The position numbers and the translations under genes are program-made. Of a DNA stretch of 64,000 nt, positions 56,069-64,000 are shown piece by piece (the stretch's first letter is position 1; each line of letters begins with the position of its first letter). The notes beneath the pieces were generated by a model that worked only from the letters and a program-made list of their open reading frames with translations, ran no database searches and was not told where the DNA came from. The stretch spans positions 91,515,394 to 91,579,393 of the forward strand of contig OY998184.1 of assembly GCA_963921935.1 (NCBI GenBank), read 5' to 3'. The stretch is from Galeruca laticollis (taxonomy: Eukaryota; Arthropoda; Insecta; Coleoptera; Chrysomelidae).

Positions 56069-56500
56069 GTGTTAGTGATAGTCCATACGTACTCAATCGT
56101 ACGTCGACTTAGACTTTTACTCTTTATTTGAACATTGTGTTAGTGTTAGTCCATGCGTACTCAACCGTACGTCGACTTAGACCTTTTACACTCTGTTTGA
56201 TTTTCGAACTTTATACAAGTGTTAGTCCATACGTACTCAACCGTACGTCGACTTGGACTTTTTCCCTGTAACCTATATTTTGAACATTGTGTTAGTGTTA
56301 GTCCATGCGAACTCAAATGTACGCCGACTTAGACTTTTCACACTTTGTTTGATTTTCGAACTTTATACAAGTGTTTGTCTATACGTACTCAACCGTACGT
56401 CGACTTAGACTTTTCACATTTTTACCTATTATCATCAAACAGTGTTAGTGTTAGTCTATACGTACTCAATCGTACGTCGACTTGAACTTCATACACTCAC
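56069..56500 (+). repeat. Tandem hairpin repeats, six units in a dimeric 152-bp period
   Basis: Units start at about 56069, 56136, 56220, 56288, 56372 and 56442. Each carries GTCCATACGTACTCAACCGT or a near variant, then ACGTCGACTTGGAC. ACGTAC and GTACGT form a stem around the loop TCAACC. The outer bases also pair: GTCC/GGAC at 56220, GTCT/AGAC at 56372. Alternate units match best (offset 151-154 bp), so the real repeat is a dimer. A degenerate seventh motif CGTACTTCGTACG lies at 56540. They could be internal promoter or packaging repeats of a retroelement 5' region. Confidence 0.85.
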
Positions 56501-56650
56501 AAATATTCCCTAGTGACATAGTGCCCGTGTATAGCCAACTCGTACTTCGTACGTGAATAACTATTGAACACGAACTATAGAACTTTCCGCCCTAACCTTA
56601 TAGACTTTACCCTTATAATATATAGAGACTTTTGATAGAAATTACTAATA

Positions 56651-56791
56651 ATGTCCTTTGCAGATTACTATCTTCTGAAAGACAATATTTCAGAGTCAGA
56701 CGAAGAGTCGAGGATGTCCAACCAGAGGCCACACCCCGACACACCCCCGTCTGAACAGAATGACCCCCTGACGATCCACAGTGAGCCTTAA
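56651..56791 (+). CDS. Short ORF after hairpin repeats
   Basis: 46 residues starting ATGTCCTTTGCAG, acidic then Pro-rich (ISESDEESR, HPDTPPSEQNDP), ending at TAA. It could be the start of a LINE ORF1 that is cut short, since it follows a possible 5' untranslated region of tandem repeats. No homologue was recognised. TTTGCAG at its fifth codon could also be a splice acceptor. Confidence 0.3.
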   Translation: MSFADYYLLKDNISESDEESRMSNQRPHPDTPPSEQNDPLTIHSEP

Positions 56792-58655
56792 AAAAGGTGG
56801 TAAAGCATGTACATAGTGAAATTCTAACCAAACCAAGTAGGTAATTTAATTATTGCTACTAGGAAAAGGGTTCTTTTGGAATTGCTACCTTTTCTTTCCC
56901 TAAAAGAAAATAACTATTTATTACTCTTTCTATAACACAGACCGTAGGAATATTGTATTATTTTTACTAGTAAAATATTAATAAGAAATGATACGCTTTA
57001 TATATGTGTCGTGATCTTCGTAATTGAGTAGAATAGAAAGAAACTATTATTCTAATACCTATTTAATTTGATGCTTCTTATCATTTTTGAATATTTTATT
57101 GGAAAAATGTGTCTTGAATCGCAATGTTCTCCTCCGGAATTGGTCGAGATACTTAATTCCAGTACAGAAACACATATTTCAAATGTTTTTTTTTCTTTCA
57201 TTCTTCCGAATATATTAATGAATAGTTAAGAAGTCAACAATGCTCTCTTTTTGTTCCATATAACTTGAATTGCCTTTACGCTTGAAGAAAAAATAGTATC
57301 ATAAATCGGGTTAAAGTATTTGTTAACACATCTATTCAACAATTATATATTCCTACTTTTACAATCAAATAAAATATAATTACATATTACAATCCTAAAC
57401 GAAAAAAGAAAATTGTAAGAATATTTCATTATGAAACGTTAAACTATTTTGCTGTGGCGTTGGATCCACGTCAGCAGAAATCAGTTTGCTTTGCTGGATC
57501 CTACATTTACTGTCGCCGGAGGGTATAATATCCAGTCACATCTCTGTTCAGTGTACGCTTCTTGCGCCATCTACGCGCATTGCCTATATGTACGACCGCT
57601 ATAGTATACTTGGAGTAGAAGACATTCATATTTTTAAGTATATTTATCAACATTTAGCATTTTTGCCTTAACGTAGGTACCTATATTATCATAGATTCGT
57701 AATATTTACACTTAAGAATAATTAGTCTAAGTAGCAATTTACAATATGAATACTGGAAAGTTTAGAGTAAATTTAGGAAGTGCTCGTATTCTTTAACTCT
57801 AACTAGTTAGTTATAGGTTATGTGTTTACAAAAAGGTTGAAATCAAAAATTTTAAATGCTGTATGATTAACTAATAATTCCCTATCTCAATGTTACCCAG
57901 AATTTTCTTAATATCATAATCTCCTATATCCTTAACACCTTAAATACTTACGATTCAACGATTTTTAAAAACAATTGTTTTTCTTGATGAGTATAATTTT
58001 GCCCTTTACTTCGTTTACTAGCCATATCTATAAAATAACTTGATGTAAAACAACAACATATTTAATATAACACTGCGAACACACGTATATATTATAATCC
58101 CCAAAAACTTTCAACAAACAAATAAGAAATCGAACGAAAACAAACGTCGTTTATAGCATAGGTAACCTAAGTTGAAGTATGATTGACACTTACGTTAGAG
58201 ATGTAGTTACCGACACAAAATTGCCATAGTGTCTCCGTCCGTTTTGTAAGGGAGCTGTAATGTATTGCCTGGTCAAGTTGTGAATACCAACTGATAACAA
58301 ACGGAGCCGTTACCGTGACGGGATCGTTAACAAAATGTAATTATAATGCATACTATGGCATGACTATTAATTGAACTATGAAAAAATATTTTTCTTTGGT
58401 AACTTAAATCACTAATTTTGAAATTATTTGTAAATTCGTGTTACAGTTATAAGTAGATAGACGATTTCAATACCTAGGTATATTTCCTAATTACCCATGA
58501 TAAAAAGAGCTGAAGTAAATAATTTGATTTAACAAAAAAACCAAATTTTGTATTGTTTAAATCTGTAATTGCAATTTTTGAAGAAGAAATAGGTAACAAA
58601 TATATTATGTTTCCTATTGGTTGGGTTTTAATATAAAATACTATTACATATTATT
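56792..58655. other. Subtelomeric AT-rich stretch, no gene found
   Basis: Open frames are short and without motifs. The segment 57450-57610 is less AT-rich (CTGTGGCGTTGGATCCACG, GCGCCATCTACGCGC) but shows no coding pattern. Confidence 0.5.
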
Positions 58656-58900
58656 ATGAAATTTACTGTCTCGACCCTTACTTCATGGAATCTACTCATA
58701 TTACTGTTTTAAATTAAACTAACTGTTTCTAGATAGTTCCACAATATATCGATAAAATGTCAAAAATTCTAAGAAATTTGGCAACTGTTTCGATACTGAA
58801 AATATCATCGAAACAATTGTCAAATTTCTTAGAAGTTTTAACATTTTATCAATATATTGTGGAATTATCTAGAAACTGTTAGTTTCATTTAAAACAGTAA
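58656..58900. mobile_element. Foldback element, copy 2: 45-bp leader plus imperfect 94-bp arms
   Basis: Leader 58656-58700 starts ATGAAATTTACTGTCTCGAC and matches copy 1 at 41 of 45 bases. Arms 58701-58794 and 58807-58900 are inverted repeats with about ten mismatches around a 12-nt loop. Flanks repeat ATTATT (up to ATTATTATG). The arms share TTCCACAATATA, GACAATTGTTTCGAT and the ends with copy 1, but are much more diverged from it than the leader. Confidence 0.85.
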
Positions 58901-59185
58901 CATTATTATGTTTTATTACTGGGAAGAAAGGGAAAATAATAAAAAAACATAAGATAAAGCATGCGTTTAGATGTGTACAACAATACTTCTTATAATTACA
59001 ATTTTAGGGAAGACAGAATTTAGGCGGTGAATATGTTGAAAAATAGTGATCATAATTTTGGTGGAATTTACAAAGTCAATAAACTTATATTAGAAGTGAG
59101 ATAATTTCTGTAATTGTATCTCTAGGCAGCTGGGATTCTATTTGTCGTTTATTAGGAAGATTTCTTTCTGTTTTTCCTCTTTCGA

Positions 59186-60140
59186 ATTTTTCCAATTTAG
59201 TTCTTTCCAATTCATAGGACGTAGCTACTAGGATTTTTTTAAGGTAAATTTTAATAAAAGTTTTTATCTCAATTTTAACACTGTATAATTTAATGCTATA
59301 AATATTAAATGGAAGAAACGGAAGAAAATTAGTTATTAAGGTACATCTTTCCTGTATCGAATTGTGCAAGAAATAAGTAGATATCTTCATTAGTTTCGGA
59401 GATATAAAATTTTAAATGAGGGGATGTTAGAAATATTGCGAAAATTATGGTTTCCAGACCAAAAAATTGAAAATGTTGCTTCACAGTGAATGTCTGTAAG
59501 AAGTGATTTGGTATTATGTAGTTTGATTCGTGGAAGCCAAAAAATTTGTGAGTTTGTGATTTTGACGTATAGTTTTCCGGAAAATTCCATTTTAAATAAT
59601 TTTCCCGATTTTTCCATTCGAAATAATTTTTTTCTCAAACAACTGACAAATTTTTTAGATTCCCCGTACCAAAAAACCACTCTATGAAAAATTTTATGGA
59701 AATCTGAGACAAATAATATTTTTTCTATTTTCAATTCACAGGGGGATAGCTTGCGAATAGATGTTCTTGTTAAAAAATGTCATCTTAGATGTTTTATAAC
59801 TCGGTTTGTAATGCTGGTGAAAACTTGCCATATTTTTTTTATAATAGTATAAACTCTTATCTTACGATTTTTACCAATTTCGTTCTTTCCAATTCATAGA
59901 CCTAGCCGCTACGAATTTTTTTAGGGTAAATTTTACTAAAATTATTTAGCCTAATTTTAACCCTGTATAATTCCTACAAATATTGAATGGAAGAAACGAA
60001 AGATGAATGTTAATTAAGGCACATGTTTCCTTTATCGAATGGTGTGAGAAAGAAGTGAATATGTTAGTAAGTTTCAGAAATACAAAATTTTAAATGGAGG
60101 CATGTTAAACATATTCTGAAAATTTTGGTTTCCAGACACG
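59186..60140 (+). repeat. Diverged direct repeats, about 275 bp, 680 bp apart
   Basis: Bases 59186-59462 and 59866-60140 share TTCTTTCCAATTCATAG, GGTAAATTTTA, AATGGAAGAAACG, AAATTTTAAATG and TGGTTTCCAGAC in the same order, with many substitutions. It looks like an old subtelomeric duplication. Open frames on the minus strand (59085-59734) are not convincing genes. Confidence 0.75.
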
Positions 60141-61015
60141 ATTCAAGAATAAATATTTAGCGATTGCTGGAACCCCAAAAAAGGGCGGTAGTGGGGTGTC
60201 TCATCGTAAAGGGTTTGACTTGACAAGTTGTCCCACAATATTTATAACTCGAAAATCTGAAAAAATCTTTTTTATTAATTTACTTTCGAATTTTTGTGCG
60301 TATTTCCCCCTTTACCCTCTATTACCCCCTTTACCACCCCTACTTCATATGTCCTATGTACGTGTTGAGTTATTCTCTTTAAAACGTATTAGGCAGTTTT
60401 ACGCTATTGTTTATAGTAAAGTAAGACCCCAGCCCTAAGTACCATAGTGGAAAAAAACCGTCGGTTTTTGACGATCTCTAGACCCCCCAAAAAGGGGGTA
60501 AGGAAAGTTTTGTTATATATATTTTAAGAGGGTTTGACGTGATATCTTACGCTGAAATGTTCGTTTCTGGAAATTAAAAAAAAAATGTGAAAAATACTTT
60601 TGAATTTTTCCCTGTATATTTCTTTAAATAAAAAAATCGGTTTATTGGTCTTATGTACAAGTCGGACTTTCCTGTTTCATATGCAACTTTTATTTTTCGC
60701 TAGCTCCAATAATAATAAAAAATTGGATTTCAGTTGCTGTGCATCAGTTAAGAGTGGGGGGGGGGGGTTGGGTGACGGGGTCGTATTTTTTTTTGTTAAG
60801 TAATTGACCCAAAGGGTTGTTTTGTAAAGGTCGGACCCCGATATCTCAATCCGTCTATGAGATAGCGATAAGGGGGGCGAGAGGGGGTGGAGGGGGGCAA
60901 TTTTTTTATTAGAGTTTTTTACTCAAAATTGAATTCTCTACACGCTGACATAAACAGTTACCGCTTTGCGCCTCAATTTTAGGATTTAGAACTTAAAATT
61001 CCCAAACGAGTGGGT
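60141..61015. other. Subtelomeric non-coding DNA with homopolymer runs
   Basis: G-rich runs (GGGGGGGGG near 60758; GAGGGGGTGGAGGGGGG near 60880) and T runs alternate. GGGTTTGACTTGA (60209) and GGGTTTGACGTGA (60529) head two further weakly similar segments. Confidence 0.5.
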
Positions 61016-61790
61016 CCACCTTTACAATGACGTAGGCAGCGATTTGCATCAATTTTTTTTTACAGGTAGGTCTTATAATAAGGAACATTTTTTTATCGAG
61101 TCGAAACTTGCGGAAACCAATACTTTTCGAGATATGAATTTTCAAAGTTTTTAAATTTACGTTTCTCGTTGAAAATTTGCGCTCGTGTGGCTCAACTGTA
61201 CAGTGCAACCAACCGTTTTCGGGGGGGAAAGGGGTGCTAGGGTTGGGAGAAGGCCCCCACCAAATATAGGGCAACGAGAGCCCTCCACTCCGGAAATATA
61301 CATTTTTTTTTTCAAATTTGTAAACCCAACCCAACCCAATCCACATTATTGAGCTTAAATTAGGTACGCCACTGACCTAGGGTTTTGGGTGAAGGATTGG
61401 GGGTTTAGGAGAGGTCCCCCTAAACGCGGGAATCTGCAGTTATCCACTTTTCGAAAAAAAATTTTTTTCCAAATTGTGACGTCACACCCCCATTTTTTCT
61501 TATTTTGTTTGTCCCGGGTTGAAGAAAGGGGTTAAAAAAAACTGAGACCGTGGAGCCCTTCCCAAATTGGTATTCTATAAGGGGACGGTTTTAGGGTTGG
61601 TGGAAAATTAGTGGAAATATGGTTTTCAAGGCCTAGAACCGGTTAATACGGCCCACCTTTACAATGACGTAGGCAGCGATTTGCCTCAATTTTTTTTTAC
61701 AGATAGGTCTTATAATAAGGAACATTTTTTTATCAAGTCGCAAGTTGCGGAAACCAATACTTTTCGAGATATGAATTTTTTTGTTTCAAA
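61016..61790 (+). repeat. Direct repeats, about 135 bp, 637 bp apart
   Basis: 61016-61150 and 61653-61790 share CCACCTTTACAATGACGTAG, CAGCGATTTGC, TCTTATAATAAGGAACATTT and CTTTTCGAGATATGAATTTT with only a few differences. They are younger than the 59-60-kb pair. The DNA between is GC-richer with CCCCC and GGGGG runs. Confidence 0.88.
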
Positions 61791-61837
61791 GTTTTTGTAG
61801 TTACCGTCACAATATATGTATAAATTCTTGTTTTCCC

Positions 61838-61997
61838 TTTGTTTCTTGTACTTTGTCTTTTGTCTTGCCTTTTCTTGGTTTTTCTTGGTTTTTTTTTTAT
61901 TGTCTTTTCTTGGTTTTTTCTTGGTTTTTTCTTGTTTTTTTTATTGTTTTTTATTGTCTTTTCTTGGTTTTTTTCTTGTCTTTTCTTGGGTTTTCTT

Positions 61998-62036
<39 letters not shown>

Positions 62037-62170
62037 CGTGTTTTTTATTCTTTTCTTGGTTTTTTCGTTTTTTTTATTGTCTTTTCTTGGTTTTTTCGTG
62101 TTTTTTTTTGTATTGTCTTTTCTTGGGTTTTTCTTGTCTGTCCTTGGTTTTTTTTTTTTTTTTTTTTTTT
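61838..62170 (+). repeat. T-rich minisatellite beside the telomere
   Basis: Irregular copies of TTTTCTTGG and TTGTCTTTTCTTGG, broken by runs of up to about 40 T. The final T run passes directly into GTTAGG. Predicted Phe-rich frames are composition artefacts. Confidence 0.88.
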
Positions 62171-64000
62171 GTTAGGTTAGGTTAGGTTAGGTTAGGTTAG
62201 GTTAGGTTAGGTTAGGTTAGATTAGGTTAGGTTAGGTTAGGTTAGGTTAGGTTAGGTTAGGTTAGGTTAGGTTAGGTTAGGTTAGGTTAGGTTAGGTTAG
62301 GTTAGGTTAGGTTAGGTTAGGTTAGGTTAGGTTAGGTTAGGTTAGGTTAGGTTAGGTTAGGTTAGGTTAGGTTAGGTTAGGTTAGGTTAGGTTAGGTTAG
62401 GTTAGGTTAGGTTAGGTTAGGTTAGGTTAGGTTAGGTTAGGTTAGGTTAGGTTAGGTTAGGTTAGGTTAGGTTAGGTTAGGTTAGGTTAGGTTAGGTTAG
62501 GTTAGGTTAGGTTAGGTTAGGTTAGGTTAGGTTAGGTTAGGTTAGGTTAGGTTAGGTTAGGTTAGGTTAGGTTAGGTTAGGTTAGGTTAGGTTAGGTTAG
62601 GTTAGGTTAGGTTAGGTTAGGTTAGGTTAGGTTAGGTTAGGTTAGGTTAGGTTAGGTTAGGTTAGGTTAGGTTAGGTTAGGTTAGGTTAGGTTAGGTTAG
62701 GTTAGGTTAGGTTAGGTTAGGTTAGGTTAGGTTAGGTTAGGTTAGGTTAGGTTAGGTTAGGTTAGGTTAGGTTAGGTTAGGTTAGGTTAGGTTAGGTTAG
62801 GTTAGGTTAGGTTAGGTTAGGTTAGGTTAGGTTAGGTTAGGTTAGGTTAGGTTAGGTTAGGTTAGGTTAGGTTAGGTTAGGTTAGGTTAGGTTAGGTTAG
62901 GTAGGTTAGGTTAGGTTAGGTTAGGTTAGGTTAGGTTAGGTGGTAGGTTAGGTTAGGTTAGGTTAGGTTAGGTTAGGTTAGGTTAGGTTAGGTTAGGTTA
63001 GGTTAGGTTAGGTTAGGTTAGGTTAGGTTAGGTTAGGTTAGGTTAGGTTAGGTTAGGTTAGGTTAGGTTAGGTTAGGTTAGGTTAGGTTAGGTTAGGTTA
63101 GGTTAGGTTAGGTTAGGTTAGGTTAGGTTAGGTTCGTTAGGTTAGGTTAGGTTAGGTTAGGTTAGGTTAGGTTAGGTTAGGTTAGGTTAGGTTAGGTTAG
63201 GTTAGGTTAGGTTAGGTTAGGTTAGGTTAGGTTAGGTTAGGTTAGGTTAGGTTAGGTTAGGTTAGGTTAGGTTAGGTTAGGTTAGGTTAGGTTAGGTTAG
63301 GTTAGGTTAGGTTAGGTTAGGTTAGGTTAGGTTAGGTTAGGTTAGGTTAGGTTAGGTTAGGTTAGGTTAGGTTAGGTTAGGTTAGGTTAGGTTAGGTTAG
63401 GTTAGGTTAGGTTAGGTTAGGTTAGGTTAGGTTAGGTTAGGTTAGGTTAGGTTAGGTTAGGTTAGGTTAGGTTAGGTTAGGTTAGGTTAGGTTAGGTTAG
63501 GTTTGATAGGTTAGGTTAGGTTAGGTTAGGTTAGGTTAGGTTAGGTTAGGTTAGGTTAGGTTAGGTTAGGTTAGGTTAGGTTAGGTTAGGTTAGGTTAGG
63601 TTAGGTTAGGTTAGGTTAGGTTAGGTTAGGTTAGGTTAGGTTAGGTTAGGTTAGGTTAGGTTAGGTTAGGTTAGGTTAGGTTAGGTTAGGTTAGGTTAGG
63701 TTCGGTTAGGTTAGGTTAGGTTAGGTTAGGTTAGGTTAGGTTAGGTTAGGTTAGGTTAGGTTAGGTTAGGTTAGGTTAGGTTAGGTTAGGTTAGGTTAGG
63801 TTAGGTTAGGTTAGGTTAGGTTAGGTTAGGTTAGGTTAGGTTAGGTTAGGTTAGGTTAGGTTAGGTTAGGTTAGGTTAGGTTAGGTTAGGTTAGGTTAGG
63901 TTAGGTTAGGTTAGGTTAGGTTAGGTTAGGTTAGGTTAGGTTAGGTTAGGTTAGGTTAGGTTGTAGGTGTAGGTTAGGTTAGGTTAGGTGAGGTTAGGTT
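62171..64000 (+). repeat. (TTAGG)n telomere array
   Basis: About 1830 bp of TTAGG repeats, the canonical insect telomere unit, with G-rich strand 5' to 3' towards the right edge, as at a right-hand chromosome end. Rare variants are seen near 62220 (TTAGATTAGG), 62902, 62940 (GGTGGTAGG), 63134 (TTCGTTAGG), 63502 (TTTGATAGG), 63702 (TTCGG) and 63960-63990. No non-LTR element of the TRAS or SART type interrupts it in this window. Confidence 0.97.

Noticed and set aside
61781..62185. Phe- and Leu-rich frames in three registers
   Set aside because: They are products of the T-rich minisatellite; all three forward frames look alike.
62171..64000. Interstitial telomere block instead of a true end
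   Set aside because: The G-strand orientation to the right, length and near-perfect repeats reaching the window edge fit a terminal array; I cannot exclude more sequence beyond 64000.

Overview
This window looks like the end of an insect chromosome. Its last 1.8 kb is an almost pure (TTAGG)n array with the G-rich strand running towards the right edge, which is the orientation expected of a telomere. Left of it lie subtelomeric repeats and then a long AT-rich accessory region. The telomere repeat, the errantivirus-type elements with env genes, the Helitron and the Ty3/Gypsy and non-LTR remnants all point to an insect. The order cannot be fixed from the sequence alone. I see no intact host gene, no rRNA or tRNA and no CRISPR array.

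Layout. 1-2.2 kb: unannotatable AT-rich DNA and the rightward-truncated remains of an intron-containing C2H2 zinc-finger gene on the minus strand. 2.2-38.45 kb: one satellite field with a monomer of about 485-493 bp, about 17 kb in total, split into five blocks by four insertions. These are errantivirus 1 (5926-13433, complete, LTRs apparently identical, gag/pol/env open), a 1.04-kb piece of a different repeat (about 16445-17484), errantivirus 2 (18309-26214, decayed, itself hit by a palindromic foldback element), and a gag-only LTR element on the minus strand (27347-30144). 38.45-39.15 kb: 3' end of a non-LTR retrotransposon with a (TA)n tail. 40.5-45.8 kb: a third Ty3/Gypsy element on the minus strand with open pol and broken gag. 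46-49.8 kb: small gene-like relics, including a THAP-domain exon. 49.8-51.85 kb: an internally deleted Helitron with defined ends. 51.9-53.67 kb: a Gypsy relic lacking its reverse transcriptase. 53.67-55.23 kb: a non-LTR ORF1 (gag-like) without its ORF2. 55.8-56.8 kb: tandem hairpin repeats followed by a short ORF. 56.8-62.17 kb: subtelomeric DNA with a second foldback copy, diverged direct repeats and a T-rich tract. 62.17-64 kb: telomere.

How the parts work together. In errantivirus 1 all parts expected of a replication-competent endogenous retrovirus-like element are visible: LTRs with AGTTA/TAACT ends and a 4-bp target duplication, primer site, splice donor, gag, an A AAT TTT slippery heptamer at the -1 gag-pol junction, protease-RT-RNase H-integrase, splice acceptor, env with signal peptide, furin-type site and membrane anchor, and a polypurine tract. 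Errantivirus 2 has the same plan, including the same slippery heptamer, but carries a changed protease motif, frameshifts and an insertion.

The most unusual structures are: (1) a two-copy foldback family, one copy being a perfect 210-bp palindrome, both copies sharing an unpaired 45-bp leader; (2) an array of hairpins at about 50-59 nt spacing in both LTRs of the gag-only element, with different stems but one conserved 12-nt loop; (3) dimeric tandem hairpin repeats at 56.07-56.5 kb.
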